Source: an uncultured Oscillospiraceae bacterium
GTDB taxonomy: Bacteria > Bacillota > Clostridia > Oscillospirales > Oscillospiraceae
DNA length: 64,000 bases
Reading direction: 5' to 3'
NCBI GenBank assembly: GCA_934667095.1
Contig: CAKULE010000001.1
Coordinates: forward strand, 124,001-188,000
Of the stretch, positions 7,830 through 14,551 are shown piece by piece (the first letter of the stretch is position 1; every line of letters starts with the position of its first letter). The notes beneath the pieces were generated by a model that searched no databases, was not told where the DNA came from, and saw only the letters and a list, made by a program, of their open reading frames with translations. The translations under genes were made by a program, and so were the position numbers.

Positions 7830-8251
7830 TGGAGGGCGGCGCGTTCTGGCTGGGCCGGGAGCGGATGGAGGTGCCCGAGGGCACCCTCCGTCTGCTCTCC
7901 GCCCGTGAAATTTTAGAGGCCCGGCGGGAGGGGCTGGAGCTGGCCGCCGACGGCACAGAGGCCGCCCTGTGCGCCAACGCCTGCCTTGTGGCCCGGGCAC
8001 TGGAGCGGGACGGCAGGCCCGTCTACCCCGACGGCAGGGCGGTGCTGGCCGCCCTGCGGGTGGAGGATATCGTCCGGCTGGCAGAGGTATGGGGCAGGTT
8101 TGACCGGGAGTTCGATCCCTCCCTGCTGGACGGGGCGGAGCAGACCGAAGCGCGAAAAAAAGTCTGGAGCACACGCCTTATGCGCGCCTTCAGTGGCGTG
8201 TGCTCCGCAGCTTTGGCGCGCTGCCCACGGAGGAACGGGCCAAGGCCATGA
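7829..8251 (+). CDS. Tail assembly chaperone, zero-frame product (gpG-like)
   Basis: A 140-aa product read without frameshifting. It starts on an ATG overlapping the tube stop and is acidic and helical (AREILEARREGLELAADG; VEDIVRLAEVWGRFDREF). In long-tailed phages this gene lies between tube and tape measure and yields two proteins through a ribosomal slip; together they coat the tape measure during assembly. The slip site is A AAA AAA at 8155-8161, so the final 29 residues (from V112) belong only to this form. Confidence 0.7.
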   Translation: MEGGAFWLGRERMEVPEGTLRLLSAREILEARREGLELAADGTEAALCANACLVARALERDGRPVYPDGRAVLAALRVEDIVRLAEVWGRFDREFDPSLLDGAEQTEARKKVWSTRLMRAFSGVCSAALARCPRRNGPRP

Positions 8252-8451
8252 AGCACCGGGACTATCTCTGGTGTGCCCTGAATCTGGCGCTGGACCGGGA
8301 GGAGGAACTGGCCCGGCTGTGCCCCGACTGCCGCCGCCGGGCAGAGGCGGAGCCCTGCCCTGTCTGCGGCGCGGAGCGGGAGAGCTGGGGGTACAGCGCC
8401 GGGTTCGACCTGAACCGCTTCCGTGAGCTGGAAGGGGGCGGGACGGTATGA
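7829..8451 (+). CDS. Tail assembly chaperone, -1 frameshift fusion (gpGT-like)
   Basis: Predicted product of join(7829..8161, 8161..8451), 207 aa. The first 111 codons are shared with the zero-frame form. After the slip the reading continues as SLEHTPYARLQW, then LRSFGALPTEERAK and a C-terminal zinc-ribbon-like pair of motifs (CPDC and CPVC about 12 residues apart), ending RELEGGGTV. The -1 frame is open on both sides of the slip and has no start with its own ribosome site, so it is best read as a fusion tail. The stop overlaps the next ATG. The CXXC pair is unusual and may bind metal. Confidence 0.75.
8155..8206 (+). promoter_or_regulatory. Programmed -1 ribosomal frameshift signal
   Basis: The heptamer A AAA AAA (8155-8161) lies in the right phase (CGA AAA AAA GTC). 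After a 4-nt spacer, a perfect 12-bp stem pairs 8166-8177 with 8195-8206 around a 17-nt loop. A slippery site, spacer and downstream hairpin is the classic -1 frameshift arrangement, in the same gene position as gpG/gpGT of lambda-like and P2-like phages. Confidence 0.88.
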
Positions 8452-8915
8452 CCGACTGGATCGCCGCCCTGCTGGCACTGGCGCGGGAAGACGAGGGGGA
8501 TGGGGAAGTCCCCGCCCTCAGCCTCGGCCTGCTGACCACCGCTCCGACCATCGCCGGGGCGGAGTTAGAGCTGGCCGCGGAGGAGCAGCTTCCCGAGATG
8601 GGGCCCTGGGCCTTGCCCTCCGGTGAGCCCATGGCCGGGGCGGACAGGACCGCCCTGGCCATGCCGGGGGCTGTGCAGAGGTTGGCCGCCGGCATGGCGC
8701 TGCCCGGACAGCGGCAGAGCGCGGAGGCTCTGTCCGCCATGGGACAGGTGTACCGCCGGGCGGTGGAGGCGGTGTCCCCTGCTGCAATGACAGCCTCCGC
8801 CCGACAGTGGCCGACGGCGGAAAACACCGCGGACGAGCCCCTGACGGCGGAAGACTTTGACCGGCTGATCTGCCGGGACAGCCGCCGGTACGACGGCGGG
8901 ATGAGCATTTACTGA
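8448..8915 (+). CDS. Unknown phage protein in the tape-measure position
   Basis: A 155-aa protein with no recognised domain. It opens MTDWIAALLALARED, has an Ala/Pro/Met-rich middle (LAMPGAVQRLAAGMALPG) and a helical end (LTAEDFDRLICRDSRRYDGG). The gene sits exactly where contractile-tail phages carry the tape-measure gene, normally over 500 codons. It lacks transmembrane helices or long coiled coil. It could be a drastically shortened tape measure or an unrelated small tail protein. Start and stop overlap or closely abut the neighbours, so it is part of the operon. Confidence 0.55.
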   Translation: MTDWIAALLALAREDEGDGEVPALSLGLLTTAPTIAGAELELAAEEQLPEMGPWALPSGEPMAGADRTALAMPGAVQRLAAGMALPGQRQSAEALSAMGQVYRRAVEAVSPAAMTASARQWPTAENTADEPLTAEDFDRLICRDSRRYDGGMSIY

Positions 8916-8929
8916 AAGGAGTGGGCGGG

Positions 8930-9505
8930 ATGGAGCTTGCCCCCATGCGATTCAAAACCTTTGTCTGGCCCCATAACCCCCGGGTGTACGCCATCCGTTT
9001 TGAGCGGAAGCTGGCCCTGCACAAGATCCCCTTCGGGCGGCACCTGCTCCAGAGCCTGGGGCAGACCTGCCGGGTATTCCGGGGCGAGGGGGAGTTTGTG
9101 GGCGCGGAGGCCTATGACACGTTCAAAAGGCTGGCCACCGTGTTTCACGAGGAGAGCCCAGGACCCCTGATCCACCCGGTGTGGATGTCCACCCGGGCGT
9201 GGTTCGTCTCTCTGCGGTTGGAGGAGGAGCCGCGGCCGGACTATGTGCGGTACAGCTTCGAGTTCTGGGAGGTGCTGGACATCCCGGTGCAGACCGGGCT
9301 CACCGAGCGCAGCACGGGCTCCGCCGCCGGGGCAGAGGGGAGCGGAGCCGGGCAGACGCCGGTGTGGCACACCGTGGCCCGGGGGGATACCCTGTGGGCT
9401 ATCGCCCGGCGGTATTCCACCACGGTGGCAGTCATCGTGGCCCTGAACCCGGCCCTCCGCAACCCGAACCTTATTTTGCCGGGACAGAAGGTGAGGGTGC
9501 GGTGA
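8930..9505 (+). CDS. LysM-containing tail/baseplate protein (XkdP-like, gp53-type)
   Basis: A 191-aa protein. Residues 1-115 resemble the N-terminal domain of PBSX XkdP-like proteins (FKTFVWPHNPRVYAIRFE; VWMSTRAWFVSLRL). A Gly/Ser linker follows (about 122-140), then a LysM peptidoglycan-binding domain from about 145 (HTVARGDTLWAIARRYSTT; NPNLILPGQKVRV). It probably links tube and hub and may hold the device against the cell wall. ATG 8930 follows AAAGGAGTGGG. The stop overlaps the next start (TGATG). Confidence 0.8.
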   Translation: MELAPMRFKTFVWPHNPRVYAIRFERKLALHKIPFGRHLLQSLGQTCRVFRGEGEFVGAEAYDTFKRLATVFHEESPGPLIHPVWMSTRAWFVSLRLEEEPRPDYVRYSFEFWEVLDIPVQTGLTERSTGSAAGAEGSGAGQTPVWHTVARGDTLWAIARRYSTTVAVIVALNPALRNPNLILPGQKVRVR

Positions 9506-10455
9506 TGGAGTGCCGGGTGAGCTTGGGCTCCGGCCGGATGTTTGATCTGCCCCAGCCGGAGGAATGGACCTTTCGCTATGGCACCGGCACTCCCTGCGAC
9601 AGTTTCACGGTCCGCTGCCTCTGGGAGGGCGGACAGGAGGAGCTGTTCGCGGAGATCAGCCGTTTCTACGCCTATTGGGAGGGGGAGCGGGTGTTCACCG
9701 GCGTGGTGGACGAGTGCCGCTGCGGCTGCGGCGGCAAGGGCAAATGGCTGGAGCTGTCCGGTCGGGGAATGGCTGCCCTGCTGCTGGACAATGAGGCCAT
9801 GCCCGCCCAGTACCAGCGGGCGGCGCTGGCGGATATTCTGGCCGACCACGTGACCCCTTATGGGATCCAGACCGTGGAGGGCGCGGTTCTGCCGGCGGTG
9901 AGCGGATTTGAGGTGAGCAGCGGCGTCAGCGAGTGGAGTGTGCTGCGGGACTTCGCCTGCTATCATGGCGGGGTGGTGCCCTGGTTCGACCGGCAGGGCC
10001 GGCTGGTGCTGGCGGGGCACAAAAATCAGCGGACCCTGACGCTGGACGACCGGGCGGCGGTGACGGCGTGGGAGTACCGGGACCAGCGCCACGGGGTGCT
10101 GAGCCAGGCGGCGGTGCGGCGGCGGACCGCCGCCGGGGTCCAGTGGGTACGGGACGAGAATTTTATCGCGCAGGGCGGCTGCGCCAGGCGGGTTGTCACA
10201 GTGCCCAACACCACCGCCGGGGCGGCCATGCGCTACTCGGCGGACTGGCAGCTGAAGGCCAGCCGGCGGGACCGGGTGCGCCTGACCGTCACCCTGCCAG
10301 GTGCCTTTGCCGCGTGGCCGGGGGAGCTGGTGGCGGTGAGCCGCACCGGCATGGGCCCGGCGGGGGAGTACCGGGTGGCGGAGAGTACGGTGGCCTGCGG
10401 GGCCAAGGGGCTGTCCACCACGCTGGAGCTGGCCCCGCCAGATGTGATGATCTGA
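9505..10455 (+). CDS. Baseplate hub protein (XkdQ / gpD / gp27 family)
   Basis: A 316-aa protein whose strand pattern and motifs (FYAYWEGERVFTGVVDEC; WSVLRDFACYHGGVVPWFD; GRLVLAG) match XkdQ-like hub proteins that form the trimeric core of contractile-tail baseplates. A local Cys-rich loop (DECRCGCGGKGKW) is unusual. The LysM protein is upstream and a spike-like gene follows, as in PBSX-type tails. Confidence 0.75.
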   Translation: MECRVSLGSGRMFDLPQPEEWTFRYGTGTPCDSFTVRCLWEGGQEELFAEISRFYAYWEGERVFTGVVDECRCGCGGKGKWLELSGRGMAALLLDNEAMPAQYQRAALADILADHVTPYGIQTVEGAVLPAVSGFEVSSGVSEWSVLRDFACYHGGVVPWFDRQGRLVLAGHKNQRTLTLDDRAAVTAWEYRDQRHGVLSQAAVRRRTAAGVQWVRDENFIAQGGCARRVVTVPNTTAGAAMRYSADWQLKASRRDRVRLTVTLPGAFAAWPGELVAVSRTGMGPAGEYRVAESTVACGAKGLSTTLELAPPDVMI

Positions 10456-10469
10456 AAGGAGAGAGATTC

Positions 10470-10811
10470 ATGTGGCTGAGCAGACAGCAGAAGCGTCCCA
10501 ACGGGGAGGACGGCGGCAGAACCGGCACCGTTACCTCCGCCGAGGGGCAGATAGCTGTCCGGCTGGACAGCGAGGTCCGCGGACTGGCGGTCTATGGGCC
10601 CGGCGGCTATACATGGACGCCGGGGCCGGGGCAGGAGGTGCTGGTCATCAAGGGCCGGGGGGAGCGGCCCTGCGTAGCCGGGGTGAAGCAGGGCTCCCCC
10701 GCCGGGGCGGTGGCCATTCAGGCGGAGACCATCGCCCTGAACGGGGCGGTCACGGTGAACGGCATGCCCCTGGAGCAGTACATTCTGGCCCTGACAGGAG
10801 GGAAGACATGA
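10470..10811 (+). CDS. Baseplate spike / assembly protein V-like (OB-fold)
   Basis: A 113-aa protein. The first 75 residues look like the OB-fold of gpV-type spike proteins (GTVTSAEGQIAVRLD; YTWTPGPGQEVLVIKG). The short C-terminus (AIQAETIALNGAVTVNG) resembles the start of a beta-helix needle. It likely plugs the tube tip. ATG 10470 follows AAAGGAGAGAG. It overlaps the next gene by 4 nt. Confidence 0.6.
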   Translation: MWLSRQQKRPNGEDGGRTGTVTSAEGQIAVRLDSEVRGLAVYGPGGYTWTPGPGQEVLVIKGRGERPCVAGVKQGSPAGAVAIQAETIALNGAVTVNGMPLEQYILALTGGKT

Positions 10812-11152
10812 GCATCCGACTGGTGGATATGGATTACCGGAGTGACGGCGCGGGCGGCCTGCTGTCCGCAGACGGGGCGGAGGCCCTGCTGGGAGAGGTG
10901 CTCTTCCGCCTGACAGCCCGGCGGGGAGCTTTCCCCCTGATGCCGGAGCTGGGCAGCGAGCTGTATCGCCTGCGGGGAGTGAAGCCCTCCCAGCGGCAGG
11001 CGCTGGCCCGGGAATATGCCGCCCGGGCGCTGGCGGAGCTGGAGGACGTGACGGTGACGGACGCGGCGGTCACCGACCGGGGGGATGGCCTGTCCATCCG
11101 GGTGGAGCTCGTCTGGCAGGGCGAGCCCCTTGCCGTGGAATGGGAGGGATGA
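10808..11152 (+). CDS. Baseplate wedge protein, gp25/XkdS-like
   Basis: A 114-aa protein of the gp25-like lysozyme-fold family. Support: ALLGEVLFRLTARRGAFPLMPELGSELY (conserved region, quoted in parts elsewhere), then LAREYAARALAELEDV, and a C-terminal strand VRVELVWQGEPLAV-like. Gp25-like proteins start sheath polymerisation on the baseplate. The position between spike and gpJ-like genes is the canonical one. Confidence 0.75.
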   Translation: MSIRLVDMDYRSDGAGGLLSADGAEALLGEVLFRLTARRGAFPLMPELGSELYRLRGVKPSQRQALAREYAARALAELEDVTVTDAAVTDRGDGLSIRVELVWQGEPLAVEWEG

Positions 11153-11154
11153 GG

Positions 11155-12213
11155 ATGAAGACAGCAGAGGAGATCTATCAGGCGCTGGCAGAGGAGTTCC
11201 GGGCCCGCACGGGCCTGTCCGCGGCGGGAAACGCCGACCTGGCCGCCCGGTTCTACGCCGTGGCGGCCCAGCTGTACGGCCTGTATGTGCAGGCGGACTG
11301 GACCCGACGCCAGTGCTTTCCCCAGAGCGCCGAGGGGGACGCGCTGGACAGCCACGCCCAGCTGCGGGGCCTGAAGCGCCGCCAGCCAGTGAAGGCCGCA
11401 GGGACGGTGCGCTTTTTCGCCGCCGGAGACCGGGCCGTTCCGGCGGAGATCCCGACGGGCACCGTGTGCATGACGGCGGAGGGCGCACGGTTTTTCACGG
11501 TGGCGGCCGCCGCCATAGGGGTGGAGGAGAGTCAGGCCGACGTGGTCGTGGAGGCCGCCGAGGCCGGCGCTGCCGGCAACGTGGGGCCGGGCACGGTGCT
11601 CTATCTGGCGGTGGCCCCGGTGGGCGTCACCGCCTGCACCAATCCCGCCGCCATGACCGGCGGACAGGACGGCGAGGACGACGAAACCCTGCGGGAGCGC
11701 ATCCTTGCCACCTGCCGCCGCCTGCCCAACGGGGCCAACAGCGCCTTTTACCGGCAGGCAGCGCTGGCACTGGACGGCGTGGCCGCGGTGAAGGTGCTCC
11801 CCCGCAGCCGGGGTGTGGGTACGGTGGACGTGGTGGTCGCCGCCCCGGAGGGGATGCCGGACGACGGCCTCATTACACGGGTGCAGGACTATTTCGATGG
11901 CGTGCGGGAGATCGCTGTCAGCGTCAGCGTCCTGAAGCCCACGGCCAGAACGGCAGACGTGTCCGTGGTGCTGACGGCGGCGGAAGGGCAGGACTTCTCC
12001 ACCCTGTCCGAACGGGTGAAGACCGCGGTGGCCGGCTGGTTCACCGGGGATAAGCTGGGCCGGCCGGTGCTTCAGGCGGAACTGACGGCGCTGGTGTTCG
12101 CGCTGGAGGGCGTGGCCAACTGCGCCGTGACCCTCGGCGGCGGAGATACCGTGGGCGAGGGGAGCACCCTGCCTGTGCTGGGGACCTGCACCGTCACCCG
12201 GGCAGAGAGCTGA
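11155..12213 (+). CDS. Baseplate J-like protein (XkdT/gpJ)
   Basis: A 352-aa wedge protein. It starts KTAEEIYQALAEEFRARTG and contains the conserved segment DALDSHAQLRGLKRRQPVKA, a beta region (VPAEIPTGTVCMTAEGARF), the motif GGQDGEDDETLRERIL, and RSRGVGTVDVVV. These are hallmarks of baseplate_J proteins. ATG 11155 has GGGAGG 7 nt upstream; ATG 11149 overlapping the previous stop is an alternative. Confidence 0.88.
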   Translation: MKTAEEIYQALAEEFRARTGLSAAGNADLAARFYAVAAQLYGLYVQADWTRRQCFPQSAEGDALDSHAQLRGLKRRQPVKAAGTVRFFAAGDRAVPAEIPTGTVCMTAEGARFFTVAAAAIGVEESQADVVVEAAEAGAAGNVGPGTVLYLAVAPVGVTACTNPAAMTGGQDGEDDETLRERILATCRRLPNGANSAFYRQAALALDGVAAVKVLPRSRGVGTVDVVVAAPEGMPDDGLITRVQDYFDGVREIAVSVSVLKPTARTADVSVVLTAAEGQDFSTLSERVKTAVAGWFTGDKLGRPVLQAELTALVFALEGVANCAVTLGGGDTVGEGSTLPVLGTCTVTRAES

Positions 12214-12224
12214 GGGGGTGCGGC

Positions 12225-12794
12225 ATGGATCACGAGCAGAATCTGGTGGACCTGCTGCGGCCCCTCGGGGTGTACGACCTGAGTGCCGCCGCCCTCAACC
12301 GGGGGGAGCTGGCGGCCTATGGCGCGCTGCTGGACGAAGGGGGCGCAGAGCTGGAGGACACGGCCCGGGAGATGTCGCTGGCCACGGCGGAGAACTTCGG
12401 CCTCGCCGCCGTGGAGGACCTGCTGCCCTACCGTCCGGTGAGCGACACTCCGGAGCAGCGCCGGCGGGCGCTGGCGGCCCTGCTGCGCATCGGCGGGGAC
12501 AGCTTCACGCTGGTTGCCGTGAACGACACGCTCTCCGGCTGCGGCATCAACGCCCGGGCCGCCGAGGGGGACCAGCCGGGGTATGTGGAGGTATCCTTTC
12601 CCGATACGGCGGGCATACCCGCCGGCTTTCAGGCCCTGCGGGCCATCATCGAGGACATCCTGCCTTGCCACCTGGAGATTACCTATGTCTTCTGGTACAA
12701 CAGCTGGGCCGGGCTGGCGGAGCGCCTGCCTACATGGGGCGCGGCGGCCGCTGCGGGGCGGAGCTGGTATGAGCTGGCCACGTGGAAGGCCTGA
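12225..12794 (+). CDS. Tail protein I / XkdU-YmfQ-like (DUF2313)
   Basis: A 189-aa protein with the family look of YmfQ/XkdU: LVDLLRPLGVYDLSA, EDLLPYRPVSDTPEQRRRAL, and a C-terminal EDILPCHLEITYVFWYNSW. These proteins sit on the outer baseplate next to gpJ and connect to tail fibres. It is the last gene of the operon; a terminator starts 9 nt after its stop and no tail fibre, chaperone, holin or endolysin gene follows. Confidence 0.75.
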   Translation: MDHEQNLVDLLRPLGVYDLSAAALNRGELAAYGALLDEGGAELEDTAREMSLATAENFGLAAVEDLLPYRPVSDTPEQRRRALAALLRIGGDSFTLVAVNDTLSGCGINARAAEGDQPGYVEVSFPDTAGIPAGFQALRAIIEDILPCHLEITYVFWYNSWAGLAERLPTWGAAAAAGRSWYELATWKA

Positions 12795-12802
12795 GTACTG
12801 TG

Positions 12803-12839
12803 AAATCTCCATCCGCCGGCAGGCGGATGGAGATTTTTT
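12803..12839 (+). terminator. Rho-independent terminator closing the phage-like operon
   Basis: A perfect 15-bp stem (12803-12817 with 12822-12836) with a 4-nt loop, followed by T residues. It marks the 3' border of the phage gene block. Confidence 0.9.
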
Positions 12840-12860
12840 GGATATTTCAGCTAAAAACTA

Positions 12861-12889
12861 TTGACAACGGTACAAATATATAGTACACT
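12861..12889 (+). promoter_or_regulatory. Promoter of the non-coding RNA
   Basis: TTGACA (12861-12866), 17-bp spacer, TACACT (12884-12889). A strong SigA-type promoter with no reading frame behind it. Confidence 0.75.
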
Positions 12890-12895
12890 ATAGCC

Positions 12896-13163
12896 AGAGG
12901 AGGGGTGAGTCCCATGTGGAAGTAAGCCAACTCCCCAGACGATGGGAACGCAGCGAAATACCCGGCTCTGTTCCAAACGCGCTCCATTGGGCATGAGACC
13001 CTGTTGACAGCTGGTCTATCAGTTTGAGGAAGCAGACACAGGCGTATATTCGGGCGATACCCAGCGCAGATCCTAAGAAAGTCGAGGAAGGTCCATTGGA
13101 AAATCCGAACCAGAGGTAGGCCCCCAGCCGCGTGTAGGACGGCTGGGGGCCCGGTGTTTTTTC
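12896..13163 (+). ncRNA. Structured non-coding RNA of about 270 nt (identity uncertain; raiA-motif-like candidate)
   Basis: This stretch has a SigA promoter, no ORF with a ribosome site, and its own terminator. Several local pairings are visible: AGACC with GGTCT around a nested CTGT/ACAG hairpin near 13000, GATGG/CCATT, and GGAAC/GTTCC, which overlap as a pseudoknotted fold might. It is not tmRNA (no CCA-ended acceptor) or SRP RNA (no GGAAGCA/GGTGCC core). The string GAGGAAGGTCC (13084-13094) resembles an RNase P core element but lies near the 3' end, which argues against RNase P. Size and Clostridia context suggest the raiA-type class, but I could not match its consensus from memory with certainty. 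Confidence 0.7.
13119..13163 (+). terminator. Terminator of the non-coding RNA
   Basis: A perfect 12-bp GC-rich stem (13119-13130 with 13140-13151) and a 9-nt loop, then CGGTG and a run of T. Confidence 0.85.
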
Positions 13164-13191
13164 CGGGCTTTCATGAATGTGGAAATTTCCG

Positions 13192-13220
13192 TTGCAAAAC
13201 CGGGCAGAATTCGATATAAT
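13192..13220 (+). promoter_or_regulatory. Promoter of the mreB-like gene
   Basis: TTGCAA (13192-13197), 17-bp spacer, TATAAT (13215-13220), about 70 nt before the start codon. Confidence 0.75.
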
Positions 13221-13291
13221 AAGAAAACACCAAGGAACACAGCGGCGGCGGGCGCAGCCCGGTGACCGGAACGAATACAGGAGTGAAAGCT

Positions 13292-14314
13292 ATGTTTGTA
13301 AAAGATATTGGCATCGACCTGGGCACTGCCAGCGTACTGGTCTACGTGAAGGACAAGGGTATCGTTCTGCGCGAGCCCTCCGTGGTGGCGCTGGACAAGA
13401 ACACCGGCAAGCTGCTGAAGGTGGGCACGGACGCCCAGCAGATGCTGGGCCGTACCCCCGGCAACATCGTGGCCATCCGCCCCCTGCGGGAGGGCGTCAT
13501 CTCCGACTACGACATGACTGAGCGGATGCTGCGGGAGTTCATCCGTAAGGTGGCCCCCGTGCGGCTGTTCAAGCCCCGCATCATCATCTGCGTGCCCTCC
13601 GGCATCACCGAGGTGGAGGAGCGCGCCGTCATCGACGCGGGCATTCAGGCCGGCGCCCGGAAGGTGTATCTCATTGAGGAGCCTCTGGCCGCAGCCATCG
13701 GCGCGGGCATCGCCATCGACCAGCCCGACGGCCACATGGTGGTGGACATCGGCGGCGGCACTGCCGACATCGCCGTCATCTCCCTGTCCGGCATCGTGGA
13801 GTCCGCCTCCATCAAGGTGGCGGGCGACGCCTTCAGCGAGGCGGTGGTGAAATATATCCGCAAGCGCCACAACGTCCTCATCGGCGACCGCACCGCCGAG
13901 GAGCTGAAAATGACCATCGGCTGTGTGTTCCCTCGGCCGGAGGAGATCACCATGGAGGTCAAGGGCCGCTGCCTGATGACCGGCCTGCCCCGGGTATTCT
14001 CCGTGTCCTCCAGCGAGATGATCGAGGCATTCGAAGAGCCCTGCAGCCGGATCCTGGAGGCCGTCCACGGCGTGCTGGAGCGCACGCCCCCCGAGCTGGT
14101 GGCTGATATCTCCACCAACGGCATCGTGATGACCGGCGGCGGCTCTCTGGTCTGGGGCTTTGACAAGCTCATCGAGTCCCACACCGGCATCGAGACCTAC
14201 ATCGCCGACGATGCCATCTCCTGCGTGGCGCAGGGCACCGGCAAGAGCCTTGAGTGGATCGGCAACATGCAGGACGGCACCATGAATATCTCCAGAAGCA
14301 AGCAGATGATGTGA
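13292..14314 (+). CDS. mreB: Rod-shape-determining actin homologue MreB/Mbl
   Basis: A 340-aa actin-fold ATPase. The phosphate-1 motif is IGIDLGTASVLVYVK at the N-terminus, the phosphate-2 motif is VVDIGGGTADIAVISL near 150, and the adenosine motif is MTGGGSLVWGFDKL near 290. MreB filaments run under the membrane and guide cell-wall elongation enzymes. ATG 13292 has CAGGAG upstream. It stands alone between its own promoter and terminator, without mreC/mreD beside it, so it may be the Mbl or MreBH paralogue. murC follows as a separate transcription unit. Confidence 0.92.
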   Translation: MFVKDIGIDLGTASVLVYVKDKGIVLREPSVVALDKNTGKLLKVGTDAQQMLGRTPGNIVAIRPLREGVISDYDMTERMLREFIRKVAPVRLFKPRIIICVPSGITEVEERAVIDAGIQAGARKVYLIEEPLAAAIGAGIAIDQPDGHMVVDIGGGTADIAVISLSGIVESASIKVAGDAFSEAVVKYIRKRHNVLIGDRTAEELKMTIGCVFPRPEEITMEVKGRCLMTGLPRVFSVSSSEMIEAFEEPCSRILEAVHGVLERTPPELVADISTNGIVMTGGGSLVWGFDKLIESHTGIETYIADDAISCVAQGTGKSLEWIGNMQDGTMNISRSKQMM

Positions 14315-14324
14315 TCGTTTACAG

Positions 14325-14358
14325 GCAGAGGGCCGCGGGAGCGGCCCTCTGTTTTTTC
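14325..14358 (+). terminator. Terminator after mreB
   Basis: An 11-bp stem (14326-14336 with 14341-14351), GGGA loop, then six T. Confidence 0.9.
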
Positions 14359-14453
14359 ATCTGCCGGCGGCAGGCGGGGCCGGCTCTGCCCCCCGTTTGG
14401 ACGCTTCTGAAACCGGGAAAACTTGGAGAATGAGCGTGGCTTGTAATTTCCGG

Positions 14454-14482
14454 TTGTCAGACGGGCCGTTCCGTAGTATAAT
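14454..14482 (+). promoter_or_regulatory. Promoter of murC
   Basis: TTGTCA (14454-14459), 17-bp spacer, TATAAT (14477-14482). About 70 nt of leader follow before the ATG. Confidence 0.75.
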
Positions 14483-14551
14483 ACATTGATTCTGGTGTTT
14501 TATAAAAACCACTCCGGCGGGAGAGCCCGCGGAGCGTTATGAGGTGTTTGC

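Noticed and set aside
128..12839. Attachment-site repeats flanking the phage operon
   Set aside because: The two flanking terminators are different hairpins, and no shared direct repeat of useful length was noticed around them.
13084..13094. GAGGAAGGTCC similar to the RNase P RNA core
   Set aside because: It lies near the 3' end of the RNA, whereas in RNase P it is near the 5' end, and the other conserved core parts are missing.
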